Assembly (NCBI RefSeq): GCF_002355655.1
Contig: NZ_AP017569.1
Location: forward strand, 2,046,001-2,110,000
Source of the DNA: Halorubrum trapanicum
GTDB taxonomy: Archaea > Halobacteriota > Halobacteria > Halobacteriales > Haloferacaceae
Direction of reading: 5' to 3'
Length of the DNA stretch: 64,000 nucleotides
Shown: piece after piece, positions 42,940-50,811 of the stretch
Layout of the letters: each line of letters begins with the position of its first letter
Position numbering within the stretch: position 1 is the first letter of the stretch
The notes under the pieces: generated by a model
Database searches by the model: none
What the model saw: the letters and a program-made list of their open reading frames with translations, nothing else
Told to the model about the DNA's origin: nothing
Made by a program: the position numbers and the translations under genes

Positions 42940-44726
42940 GCACAGCCCTCGAGTCCGAGCGGACGTTCGTCGACAAGTTCCCCGACGAGGCGCGCGTCGT
43001 CCGCGCGGCCTTCCTGAGTTCATTCTTCGCCCTGTTCCTCGGTGCGGTGTTCGGGATCATCCAGACGCTCCACCGGACCGATGTCGCGCGGATCATCCCC
43101 TCAACGGATTACTACACCGTTCTCACCGCGCACGGCGTCTTCATGGTGATCAGCTTCACGATCTTCTTCCTCGTCGGGTTGTTCACTTGGGCGATAACTC
43201 GGAGCCTTGACCGGCCGCTGTTGAACATCAAGATCACGTGGACGTGGTACGGACTGATGGCGACCGGCATGACGCTCACCGGCATCTCGATCCTCGCCGG
43301 GTTCGTCGACTCCATCGACATGAGCGCGGACGTGCTATACACCTTCTACGCGCCGCTTCAGGCCCACCCGCTGTTCTACGCCGGGCTCGTTGTGTTCATC
43401 GTCGGCACGTGGATCGCGGGGGCGGACTGGTTCCGGACGTTCCTCGCGTGGCGGCGCGACCACCCGGACGAGCGGATCCCGCTCCAGACGTTCATGGTGT
43501 TGACCACGATGACGATGTGGTACATCGCCTCGTCCGCCGTCGCCGCCTCCGTGCTGCTGTTCCTCCTGCCGTGGTCGCTCGGCTTCATCGACCAGGTGAA
43601 CCCGACGCTGACCCGGACGCTGTTCTGGTTCTTCGGCCACCCGGTCGTCTACTTCTGGCTGATGCCGGCGTACATGCTCTGGTACACCGTCCTGCCGAAG
43701 ATCGCCGGCGGGCGGCTGTTCAGCGACCCGCTGGCCCGGGTCGTGTTCGTGCTGTTCGTCCTCCTCTCGACGCCGGTCGGGATCCACCACCAGTACCTCG
43801 ACCCCGGCATCGCGGAGGGGTTCAAGTTCATCTCGATGACGAACACGATGTTCCTGCTGTTGCCCAGCCTGCTCACCGCGTTCACCGTTGTCGCGAGCGT
43901 CGAGTACGGGGCTCGCAAGAACGGCGGCACCGGACTGCTCGGCTGGCTCACGCACCTCCCGTGGCGGAAGCCGGAGTTCACGGGCATGATGCTCGCCGGG
44001 CTCATGTTCGCGGCCGGCGGCTTCTCCGGGATGGTGAACGCCGGAATGAACATCAACTACCTCATCCACAACACGCTGTGGGTGCCGGGCCACTTCCACC
44101 TCACCGTCGGGACCGCGGTCGCGCTGACCATGATGGCCGGGACCTACTGGCTCTGGCCGCAGATCAGCAACAAGCCGATCTACAGCAGTCAGATCGGACT
44201 GTTCCAAGTCGTGCTCTGGTTCATCGGCATGGCGCTGATGTCGAACGCGATGCACGCGCAGGGGCTGCTCGGTGTGCCGCGTCGGACCGCCGAACCGGAG
44301 TACTCCGGCTTCGACTACCCGACGATGTTCGGCGGCTTCGAGGAGCTGAACATCCAGATAGCGATCGGCGGGACGCTGCTTTTCGTCTCGACGATCCTGT
44401 TCCTCGGGAACCTCGTGTTGACGATGGGGAACCCGACGGTCTCCGGGCTCGCGGAGACCCTGCCGACGCCGGTCTCCGGGCCCGAGGACGCCCCGCAGGT
44501 GCTCGATAACCTCCGCCTGTGGGTCGGCATCGCTGTGACGCTCGTCGTCTTAGCCTACGCCCTCCCGATCGCGGCGATCATCCAGCGCGGCGGGCTGCTC
44601 GGCCCGGGCGTCGGCACCTATCCGGTGTGGCTCGCCCCCCTGTTGGACGCGCTCGCGAACGCGGCGGCGACGCTGTTCGGCGCGGTCGGCGACGCGGGGG
44701 CCTCGCTCGCCGGGGTGGTCCGATGA
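42936..44726 (+). CDS. Heme-copper oxidase subunit I (ba3-type)
   Basis: 596 aa, GTG start at 42936. Catalytic subunit reducing oxygen to water and pumping protons. Heme and CuB ligands are visible: AHGVFMV near residue 65 (low-spin heme), GHPVVYFWLMPAY near 233 (CuB His and crosslinked Tyr), VGIHHQYLDP near 285 (CuB His pair) and GHFHLTVGTAVA near 386 (heme His pair). About 13 helices. Lacks the D-channel motif of type A oxidases, consistent with type B. Overlaps both neighbours by 4 nt. Confidence 0.92.
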   Translation: MSTALESERTFVDKFPDEARVVRAAFLSSFFALFLGAVFGIIQTLHRTDVARIIPSTDYYTVLTAHGVFMVISFTIFFLVGLFTWAITRSLDRPLLNIKITWTWYGLMATGMTLTGISILAGFVDSIDMSADVLYTFYAPLQAHPLFYAGLVVFIVGTWIAGADWFRTFLAWRRDHPDERIPLQTFMVLTTMTMWYIASSAVAASVLLFLLPWSLGFIDQVNPTLTRTLFWFFGHPVVYFWLMPAYMLWYTVLPKIAGGRLFSDPLARVVFVLFVLLSTPVGIHHQYLDPGIAEGFKFISMTNTMFLLLPSLLTAFTVVASVEYGARKNGGTGLLGWLTHLPWRKPEFTGMMLAGLMFAAGGFSGMVNAGMNINYLIHNTLWVPGHFHLTVGTAVALTMMAGTYWLWPQISNKPIYSSQIGLFQVVLWFIGMALMSNAMHAQGLLGVPRRTAEPEYSGFDYPTMFGGFEELNIQIAIGGTLLFVSTILFLGNLVLTMGNPTVSGLAETLPTPVSGPEDAPQVLDNLRLWVGIAVTLVVLAYALPIAAIIQRGGLLGPGVGTYPVWLAPLLDALANAAATLFGAVGDAGASLAGVVR

Positions 44727-44938
44727 GCGTGGACATCAGCCGCGGCGGGCTGCTCGTGACGCTCGCGATCTTCGGCGTGATCGTCTACGAGATGCGGACC
44801 GTCCTCGACTTCGTCGGCCTCGAACTGCCGATCATTCCGTACATGGCCGCCGTCTTCGTCCTCGCCGGCCTCTCGGTCTGGTACGTCACGCTGAAGGGCG
44901 GGTGGCGCACCGAGCCCGAGGGCGACGAGCCGGCCTAA
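44723..44938 (+). CDS. CbaE-like small membrane protein of the oxidase operon
   Basis: 71 aa; ATG 44723 overlaps the subunit I stop (ATGA). Two hydrophobic helices (GLLVTLAIFGVIVYEMRTVL and IIPYMAAVFVLAGLSVWYVT) and an acidic end. Fourth gene of the operon. Comparable small proteins are seen after ba3 subunit I in other haloarchaea; likely an accessory subunit or assembly factor. Confidence 0.72.
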   Translation: MSVDISRGGLLVTLAIFGVIVYEMRTVLDFVGLELPIIPYMAAVFVLAGLSVWYVTLKGGWRTEPEGDEPA

Positions 44939-45030
44939 CGGCTCGAAACGCGGTCTCGAAGACCGCTCGCTCGTCTTTCTCCCGGAACACGTTTTCCGAC
45001 AGAAGCAGTTATGACCCCTCGGCCACAATA

Positions 45031-45420
45031 ATGCGTATGGAATCCAATACTGTATCGAACGATGCCGACGCTTCCGAAGCGCCGGCCGGTGCGAACCGCC
45101 CGGTCTCGCTGTCGGACGAGGATGACCTCGACGAGTTCGTCGCGGACGCGGACGTCGCGCTCGTGGAGTTCTACACCGACGGCTGCGGCATCTGCGCGAG
45201 CATGGAGCCGGTAATCGGGAACGTGGCCCGCGGCGCCGACGCCGATCTGGCGGTCGGCACGGTGAACCCCCGCGACGACCCGCCGCTGGTCGAGCGGTTC
45301 GACGTGCGGAGCGTCCCGCTGTTCGTCCTCTTCGTCGACGGCGAACCGGTCGCGCGGCGCGCCGAGGGGTTCATTCCGGGCGACGAGCTGACGGCGTGGG
45401 TCGACGAACACGCGGCCTGA
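45031..45420 (+). CDS. Thioredoxin-like protein
   Basis: 129 aa from ATG 45031 (a second ATG is at 45037). Thioredoxin fold with active site FYTDGCGICASMEPV (C-G-I-C) near residue 48, the cis-Pro in VRSVPLFVLF near residue 92 and a final helix. The CGIC pair instead of CGPC suggests a specialised disulfide reductase. 92 nt after the oxidase operon, so it may share its transcript and serve copper-centre assembly; this is inferred from position. Confidence 0.87.
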   Translation: MRMESNTVSNDADASEAPAGANRPVSLSDEDDLDEFVADADVALVEFYTDGCGICASMEPVIGNVARGADADLAVGTVNPRDDPPLVERFDVRSVPLFVLFVDGEPVARRAEGFIPGDELTAWVDEHAA

Positions 45421-45480
45421 GCGATCGCGATTCGTCGGTTTGAGATCGTCTCGGGAGTTCGGTGTGGTGACGCGACGGCT

Positions 45481-45526
45481 ATCGAAGCCCCAGTCGCTCG
45501 CCCGTACGACGATTTTATTTATAAAC
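45481..45526 (-). repeat. Distal unit of copy D, separated by the insertion
   Basis: On the minus strand this reads TTTATAAATAAAATCGTCGT ... GAGCGACTGGGGCTTCGAT. With the 46.75-kb side it reconstitutes two units at 66-bp spacing, the same as copy B. Bases 45519-45526 (TTATAAAC) are one copy of the 8-bp target duplication. Confidence 0.75.
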
Positions 45527-45562
45527 GAGGGTGTCATAGAAGTCTTCTCACACCTACCTAGG

Positions 45563-45597
45563 AATCGCTCAGTACAGGGAACTCGCAGATCGCTTAG
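45563..45597 (+). repeat. 25-bp repeat motif, site 1
   Basis: AATCGCTCAG followed by TACAGGGAACTC, GCAG and ATCGCTTAG (unit 45573-45597). The same 25-bp unit recurs at 46136-46160. One frame across this site reads GIAQYRELADRLDH, which could be a decayed transposase or recombinase end, but the open part is short. Confidence 0.6.
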
Positions 45598-45651
45598 ACC
45601 ATCCCAGTTTGACCCACAAGGCATACGTAATGTAAGACAAGACAAATTTAT

Positions 45652-46017
45652 ATGCTCTTGAACAAGCGAACAAGTGAGATTATAGTGGCTATAGCCGCGT
45701 TTCTCTTTGTTCTTGGGACGTTGACTGGGTTGCGAGTCTGGGACTTGGAACCCTCGACTTCAGTACAATCGGCTATTGTCTACGGTGGTGCGCTCTTTAT
45801 TACTGTTATCGTTGTCTTGCGAGCGTTTCAGGGTGCAGATCTCGTTGGGAATTGGATACTCACATTCGGTCCATGTTTTGGTTTCACACTCAATCTGTTC
45901 ATCCCAATCATGGCAAACCCGACCGCTTTCATATTTCCACTTGTCACCGGAGCAATCGTATCTGGCGTGATTACAGTAGTTGGGTACTTGATCGGACGAG
46001 GTTTCAGCGAGGTTTGA
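45652..46017 (+). CDS. Low-GC four-helix membrane protein, cargo of the 1.2-kb element
   Basis: 121 aa with four hydrophobic helices (IIVAIAAFLFVLGTLTGL, SAIVYGGALFITVIVVLRAF, WILTFGPCFGFTLNLFIPIM, FPLVTGAIVSGVITVVGYLI). A TATA-like TTTATA (45646-45651) abuts the ATG, so the real start may be the in-frame GTG at 45685, which would fit a leaderless transcript better. A/T-ending codons mark it as foreign. No family recognised. Confidence 0.65.
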   Translation: MLLNKRTSEIIVAIAAFLFVLGTLTGLRVWDLEPSTSVQSAIVYGGALFITVIVVLRAFQGADLVGNWILTFGPCFGFTLNLFIPIMANPTAFIFPLVTGAIVSGVITVVGYLIGRGFSEV

Positions 46018-46040
46018 GATGAACAGGACGCGTAACCGGA

Positions 46041-46107
46041 TTCAATAAGCAGCTCTCATCAACCGGCTGTTTTAGGCGAGAATGGCTATGTTGAAATCCT
46101 CAACAGG
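46041..46107 (+). repeat. Diverged block shared with 7991-8060
   Basis: CTCTCATCAACCG, TTTTAGGCGAGAAT, CTATG and CTCAACAG in the same order as at 8.0 kb. One frame reads SSHQPAVLGENGYVEILNR followed by a stop. It lies between the two genes of the 1.2-kb element. Confidence 0.4.
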
Positions 46108-46135
46108 TGACATATTCTGACCCGGTTGCGGTCAA

Positions 46136-46165
46136 TACAGGGAACTCACGAATCGCTCAGTACAG
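46136..46165 (+). repeat. 25-bp repeat motif, site 2
   Basis: TACAGGGAACTC, ACGA, ATCGCTCAG (46136-46160), then TACAG begins another unit. One unit therefore joins head to tail with the start of a second, as at site 1. Confidence 0.6.
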
Positions 46166-46241
46166 ATGAACATAGAAAGTTTAGTATAGATTATAGGTTT
46201 ATCAGAAAGCCTTTGTGTTCCTGTAGATCAGTGAAAAATAA

Positions 46242-46670
46242 ATGTGCGATCCGTCACGCCGGCAATTTCTCAGATCTGGCGGTCTAATCGGCCTCATAGG
46301 GCTTGCTGGCTGTACATCAGTACCGTTCGTCGGGACACTTGGATTCCGGCTCCGTAATTATACAGACGAAGCCTACGAAGCTCGAATCGAGATCCAGGTT
46401 ACCGGGCGGTCGGATTTCGAGAAGACGTATGACCTGCCGAGTCCAAGCGGAGCAGACCCGTACGTACACACTGAATCAACTGCCATCTCAAACGTGCCGA
46501 AGGGAATGTCATATACCGTTTCCCTGTTTCTCGATGGAACCGAGGTAGAGACCCTTACAGCGACTATGGACTGTGTAGGCCGCGATAAACAGCAGATAGA
46601 GGAAGAAATTGACATTAATATTGGATTCGGTGGAAACGATACGGTGAAAATGGCTGATTCCCAGTGCTGA
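46242..46670 (+). CDS. Tat-exported lipoprotein, cargo of the 1.2-kb element
   Basis: 142 aa. SRRQFLRSGGLIGLIGLAGC (residues 5-24) combines a twin-arginine motif with a lipobox (LAGC), so the mature protein would be lipid-anchored on the outer face. The rest is a small beta domain (RNYTDEAYEARIEIQVTGR, MSYTVSLFLDGTEVETLTAT) with two further Cys (in MDCVG and at the C-terminus). Low-GC codon use. No family recognised; an Ig-like domain is plausible. Confidence 0.75.
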   Translation: MCDPSRRQFLRSGGLIGLIGLAGCTSVPFVGTLGFRLRNYTDEAYEARIEIQVTGRSDFEKTYDLPSPSGADPYVHTESTAISNVPKGMSYTVSLFLDGTEVETLTATMDCVGRDKQQIEEEIDINIGFGGNDTVKMADSQC

Positions 46671-46750
46671 ATTAGCAAGCGCGTTCCATCGGCTGATTCA
46701 GCTGTGAATCCACGAAATAAATGTCGTGGTAAATCTTCTATGACACCCTA

Positions 46751-47056
46751 TTATAAACTGCTAAGCCACGCGGACCGCTCCGAAGCCCCAGCCGCGAGGC
46801 GGGCGCACGCTCGGGGCGGTCCTCGCTCGTTCGCTCCGCTCACTCGCTGCGGTCCTGCCTTCGCCTGCGCCCGCCTCGCGACTGCCCCTTCGAGTCCCGC
46901 CCGACAGCACCGCACAGCGCCTCGCGCCTCCCCAGCCTCGTCGGTGGTCCTCCGCGTTGCTCCGGACCACCGACTCCCTCGCGCGTGCTCCTCGCGGTCG
47001 CCGAGGGCGACCGCTCGCAGGCACGCGCCACCGCAGTGCCGCTGTTCATTTATAAG
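46751..47056 (-). repeat. Structured GC-rich dispersed element, copy D
   Basis: Minus strand: CTTATAAATGAAC box (47045-47056) then GCGGTGGCGCG from 47034 downward. Stems (forward coordinates): P1 47021-47028 with 46981-46988; P2 9-bp 47006-47014 with 46994-47002; P3 GTCGGTGGTCC (46940-46950) with GGACCACCGAC (46964-46974); P4 19-bp 46866-46884 with 46789-46807 (one G-U pair). Its first downstream unit is split by the 1.2-kb insertion at 46750/46751. Subfamily with copy B (CTTCGG, CTCGAAGG). It is divergent from the SufU-like gene. Confidence 0.82.
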
Positions 47057-47109
47057 TAGCTGCGATCGACGGAACCCTTTTGAGCCGGACCGGCGTACTC
47101 GGAGGCAGT

Positions 47110-47535
47110 ATGGGACTGGGCTCGGACATGTACCGGCAGCAGATCCTCGACCACTACAAGAACCCGCGTAACTACGGGGAACTCGAGGATCCGGACTTCA
47201 CGCACGTCGGCGAGAACCCCTCCTGTGGCGACACGATCCGGATGGACGTCCAACTCGACGACGCCGAGGAGACGGTCGAGGCAGTGCGGTTCACCGGCGA
47301 CGGCTGCGCCATCTCGATGGCCTCCGCGAGCATGCTCTCCGAGCGGCTCCACGGGATGCCCGTCGACGAGCTCGACGCGCTCGACACCGACGACGTCACG
47401 GAGATGCTCGGCGTCGACATCTCGCCGATGCGCGTCAAGTGCGCGGTGCTGGGCCGACAGGTCGCGCAGGACGGCGCGAAGATCCACCGCGGCGAGCTCG
47501 ACCCGGACGCGGACCGCACGGTCACCGAGGAGTAG
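47110..47535 (+). CDS. sufU: SufU/IscU-like iron-sulfur scaffold
   Basis: 141 aa. Assembles [2Fe-2S]/[4Fe-4S] clusters or relays sulfur from a cysteine desulfurase. The three conserved Cys are C39 (ENPSCGDTIRM), C66 (GDGCAISMASASML) and C111 (RVKCAVLG), with D41 next to the first. LYQQILDHYKNPRNYGELED-type N-terminus is intact (MYRQQILDHYKNPRNYG). A promoter lies between it and copy D. No other suf genes are in the window. Confidence 0.92.
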   Translation: MGLGSDMYRQQILDHYKNPRNYGELEDPDFTHVGENPSCGDTIRMDVQLDDAEETVEAVRFTGDGCAISMASASMLSERLHGMPVDELDALDTDDVTEMLGVDISPMRVKCAVLGRQVAQDGAKIHRGELDPDADRTVTEE

Positions 47536-47626
47536 CCGCTCGACTCTCGCTGCGGCCGGCTCGCGCCGCGGACGCGCCCGTCCCGAGCCCACCGGACTTT
47601 TGCCCGCGAACCACGTTCGTCCGCCC

Positions 47627-48364
47627 ATGAGCGACGGCTTCGACAAGGAGGCGGAACGCGAGAAGCTCCGCGAGAAGTTCGCGGAGGACGAGAAGAAGCG
47701 CGAGCACACCCAGCAGATGTCCGAACTGCTCCTGAAGGGCGCGACGATGACGAACCGCCACTGCGGGGAGTGCGGCGACCCCATCTTCCGGTACGACGGC
47801 CGCGAGTTCTGCCCCACCTGCGGGAACGAGGCCGGGGGCGCGGCCGAGGCGGGGGAGGCTCCGGCTGAGGCGGGCGACGCTCCGGCCGAGGCGGACGGGG
47901 CTTCGGTCGAGGCGGGCGACGCTCCGGCCGACGCGGGTGACGCTCCCGCCGTCGCGACCGGAACGTCGACTGAAGCGGACGCCGAGGAGGGCGTCGACGC
48001 CGCGGCGGAGAACGGCGCGGTCGACTCCGGCGCGAACGAACCGGGCCGGTCGGAGTCGCCCCCGTCGACCGCGGCCCCGCAGGGCTCGACACCGTCGCAG
48101 GAGTCGGCGCCCTCGCAGGACTCGGCGTCGCCACGGAGGTCGTCGCCGCAGCGGTCCGAGCCGCAGCGGTCCGAGCCGCAGCAGTCGGTCCCGTCGCGGT
48201 CGGCCGACGACGCCGAGGGCGTCGGGGCCGCTCGCGCGTCGCTGACGCGGACGCTGACGCGGTTCGCGCGCGCCGCCGAGGAGACGGACGATCCGCGGCG
48301 CGCCCGCGACCACCTCGAAGCGGCCCGCGAGGCGGCCGAGGCGCTCGCGGCGCTGAATCGGTAG
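47627..48364 (+). CDS. Zinc-ribbon protein (Sjogren's/scleroderma autoantigen 1-like)
   Basis: 245 aa. N-terminal helices with MSELLLKGATMTNRHCGECG (residues ~24-43) and a single CxxC...CxxC zinc ribbon (CGEC / CPTCG, residues ~40-63), as in archaeal autoantigen p27-like proteins. The middle (65-175) is a low-complexity repeat of EAGDAPAEADG-like units followed by Ser/Pro/Gln. The C-terminal ~60 residues are a helical domain. Probable nucleic-acid binding; actual role unknown. Confidence 0.85.
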   Translation: MSDGFDKEAEREKLREKFAEDEKKREHTQQMSELLLKGATMTNRHCGECGDPIFRYDGREFCPTCGNEAGGAAEAGEAPAEAGDAPAEADGASVEAGDAPADAGDAPAVATGTSTEADAEEGVDAAAENGAVDSGANEPGRSESPPSTAAPQGSTPSQESAPSQDSASPRRSSPQRSEPQRSEPQQSVPSRSADDAEGVGAARASLTRTLTRFARAAEETDDPRRARDHLEAAREAAEALAALNR

Positions 48365-48516
48365 CCGGCGACGTCGCGACGCGGCGACGCCTCGAACGAG
48401 GGTGGGGTAGATCGGGAAGTACGGAGAGCGGGGAGACGGAAAATACGGGAGCCGGAAAAGACGAAGAGGGTGAGAGAGAACGGAGAGACGGCGGACTCGC
48501 TTCGGTCGCGGCGGCG

Positions 48517-48804
48517 TCAGGCCCGAACCGGCGAGCCGGCCGGCTCCATGTTCGCCCAGCTCGGCTCGTCGCACAACAGCGCGTGGACGATCCGGACGAC
48601 CGCGTCGAGGTTCGCCTCGTTGTCGATCTCGCCGCGCTCCGCGCGCCGGACGAACTGATCGACTTCCTCCAGCGTCACGGTTCCGGCGGCGATAGCGCCG
48701 GTGACCGTCTCCGTGTCGCTTTCGAGCGCGTTCAACAGTTCGGGCGACGGATCCGGGTCGGACGTGGCGTGGCGTGGCGGGTTCTCCGGCTTCGCGGCGG
48801 TCAT
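48517..48804 (-). CDS. Hypothetical acidic helical protein
   Basis: 95 aa from ATG 48804. Two helical blocks (SPELLNALESDTETVTGAIA and TLEEVDQFVRRAERGEIDNE) and VRIVHALLCDEPSWANMEP. No known motif. AT-rich promoter sequences (TATATAGCGAGTTAATATATTA in part) lie just upstream at 48816-48838. Copy E lies further upstream. Function unknown. Confidence 0.65.
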   Translation of the reverse strand: MTAAKPENPPRHATSDPDPSPELLNALESDTETVTGAIAAGTVTLEEVDQFVRRAERGEIDNEANLDAVVRIVHALLCDEPSWANMEPAGSPVRA

Positions 48805-48939
48805 GTCGATAGTTACTATATAGCGAGTTAATATATTAGTATCGGAACTCATAAACTTCCTGTCAGTCTCGTGCTGGCTGCTGAGCGAGATGAATCGATG
48901 CGTCGGTGCTCGAACCGGACGCGCCGAGAAAATCGTCGA

Positions 48940-49310
48940 AATCCCAGCCAATCGCTTATAAATAATCCACAACGGATTGGCGGCGAACACCGCCAAAGTC
49001 CCAGCCAATCTCTTATAAATAGTTGACTGCGATCGGCGACGACCACCTCCAAAGCCCCAGCCGCGAGGACGGCGCACACTCGTTGCGCTCCTCGGTCGCT
49101 CACTCCGTTCGCTCCCTGCGGTGCTTACGTCGTCTGCGCCGTCCTCGTGGCTGCCCCTTTGAGTCCCGCCCCTCACAGCACAGCAGCCTCACGCCTCCCC
49201 AGCCTCGCCGCTCACTCCCTCCGGTCGCTCGCGGCGTCCCTCGCGCGTGCTGCTCGGCCGCAGAGCGGCCTCGCAGGCACGCGCCACCGCACACGTTCAT
49301 TTATAAATAG
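48940..49310 (-). repeat. Structured GC-rich dispersed element, copy E, with two downstream units
   Basis: Minus strand: CTATTTATAAATGAAC (49310-49295) then GCGGTGGCGCG from 49290. Stems (forward): P1 49277-49284 with 49243-49250; P2 GGCCGC (49256-49261) with GCGGCC (49265-49270); P3 CGCCGC (49206-49211) with GCGGCG (49231-49236); P4 19-bp left 49058-49076 with a matching arm near 49123-49151. Repeat units follow at 56- and 57-bp spacing, with TTATAAATA boxes. Subfamily with copy A (CTTTGG, CTCAAAGG). It begins 8 nt after the stop of the phosphohexomutase gene. Confidence 0.82.
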
Positions 49311-49317
49311 GTCGCCG

Positions 49318-50682
49318 CTATCGCCCGCTCTCGACGGCGACGCGCATGTCTTGGGCGAGCCGCTCGGCGCGTTCGGCGTCGGCGGACTCGGCGTAGATCC
49401 GGATCTTCGGCTCGGTGCCGGAGGGGCGGACCAGCACCCACGCGTCGCCGTAGTCGAGCCGGTAGCCGTCGGTGGTGTTCGGCTCCGCGTCGGCGGTCTC
49501 GACGTACGCGCGGGCGGCAGAGAGCATCTCGTCGCGCTCGTCGTCGCCCTCGTACTCCACGTTCGCCCGCACGAAGTGGTAGTCGCTGTACGGCGCGACG
49601 ACCTCGCTGACGGGCGCGCCGTCGGCGTCGGCGAGCAGTTCGAGGAACCGCGCGCCGATGTACGCGCCGTCCCGCGAGAGCCGGTACGGCGGGAAGAAGA
49701 CGCCGCCGTTCCCCTCGCCGGCGACCGGGACGTTGACCCCCTCCTCGTGGAGTTCGCGGGTGCGGGTGATGATGTTCGTCGCGCCGATGGGGGTCAGCTC
49801 TAGGTCGGCGTCGTTGGCGCCGCAGACGTCGACGAGCCGCTGGGAGACGTTGACCGCGCTGACGACCGCGTCGCCCGGGTCGAGGCAGGCGTCCGCCAGC
49901 GCCGCGAAGGAGGTGTCGCCGTCGACGAACTCGCCCTCCTCGTCGACGAACACCGCGCGGTCCGCGTCGCCGTCGTGCGCGATCCCCACGTCCGCGTCGC
50001 TCGTCGCGACCAGCCGCGAGAGGTCGCCGAGGTTCTCCGGGACCGGCTCCGAGTCGCGGCCGGGGAAGTGGCCGTCCGGGGTCGCGTTGACGGTCAGCAC
50101 CTCGCAGCCGAGCTCGCGGTAGATCCGGGGCGACGCGACCGAGGCCGCGCCGTGCCCGGGATCGACCGCGACCGTGAGGTCGGCGTCGGCGATCGCCTCC
50201 CGGTCGACCGCGGCGATCAGCTGGTCGACGTAGTCGTCGACGGCGCCCTCGACCGGCGTCGTCGCGCCCGCCGCCCGCCAGTCGGCGTGGTCGTACTCGT
50301 CGTCGAGGACGCGCCGCTCGATCCGCTCTAACACGTCGACCGAGAGCTCCACGCCGTCGTCGCCGACGAGCTTGATCCCGTTGAACTCCGGCGGGTTGTG
50401 CGATGCGGTGACGAGGACGGCGGGCACCCCCGCCGACTCGCAGTAGTTGCCGACCGCGGGCGTGGGGACGACGCCGAGTCGGTCGACGTCGCAGCCGACC
50501 GCGGCGAGGCCGCTCGCGGCCGCGTTCGCGAACAGCTCGCCGGTGGTCCGCGTGTCGCGCGCGACGGCGACACGGTCGGCGTCCCAGACCGTCCCCGCCG
50601 CCTTCGCGATGTCGAGGACGAGCGCGGGCGTGAGGTACCGCAGCGCGACCCCGCGGATGCCGCTCGATCCGAACAGCTCCAT
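49318..50682 (-). CDS. glmM: Phosphohexomutase (GlmM/phosphomannomutase family)
   Basis: 454 aa from ATG 50682. Interconverts hexose-6-phosphate and hexose-1-phosphate; archaeal GlmM-like enzymes act on glucosamine or mannose/glucose phosphate. The phosphoserine is S94 (TASHNPPEFNG), the metal loop DGDADR near 232, GEGNGGVFFP near 330 and RPSGTEPKIRIY near 430. MELFGSSGIRG is the standard N-terminus. Substrate preference between glucosamine and mannose cannot be told from sequence, so the symbol is tentative. Confidence 0.88.
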   Translation of the reverse strand: MELFGSSGIRGVALRYLTPALVLDIAKAAGTVWDADRVAVARDTRTTGELFANAAASGLAAVGCDVDRLGVVPTPAVGNYCESAGVPAVLVTASHNPPEFNGIKLVGDDGVELSVDVLERIERRVLDDEYDHADWRAAGATTPVEGAVDDYVDQLIAAVDREAIADADLTVAVDPGHGAASVASPRIYRELGCEVLTVNATPDGHFPGRDSEPVPENLGDLSRLVATSDADVGIAHDGDADRAVFVDEEGEFVDGDTSFAALADACLDPGDAVVSAVNVSQRLVDVCGANDADLELTPIGATNIITRTRELHEEGVNVPVAGEGNGGVFFPPYRLSRDGAYIGARFLELLADADGAPVSEVVAPYSDYHFVRANVEYEGDDERDEMLSAARAYVETADAEPNTTDGYRLDYGDAWVLVRPSGTEPKIRIYAESADAERAERLAQDMRVAVESGR

Positions 50683-50811
50683 GCGAGGCCATCCGCCGGC
50701 CGAGGGGAAAGCGGTTCCGAACCGCTCGGCGACGTGTCGGCGGAGGGACACGCTCGCGCCGGGCCCGCGACGACGCGTGCGGTTCATGCCGGTGGCGCTC
50801 GTTCGCCCCGT

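Larger units (their letters stand above)
45527..46750. mobile_element. 1,224-bp transposon-like element with terminal inverted repeats and target duplication
   Basis: Left end GAGGGTGTCATAGAAG (45527-45542), right end CTTCTATGACACCCTA (46735-46750): 16-bp inverted repeats with one mismatch at the outermost base. TTATAAAC flanks both sides directly (45519-45526 and 46751-46758), an 8-bp target-site duplication. The interior is low-GC against a GC-rich genome and holds two genes (45652-46017 membrane protein, 46242-46670 lipoprotein) and short decayed coding remnants, but no transposase of normal length. It is inserted in a repeat unit of dispersed element D. It looks like a non-autonomous or cargo-bearing element mobilised by a transposase elsewhere. 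Confidence 0.8.

Noticed and set aside
45527-46750. Autonomous insertion sequence
   Set aside because: No frame long enough for a transposase; the two real frames encode a membrane protein and a lipoprotein. It was kept as a non-autonomous mobile element only.
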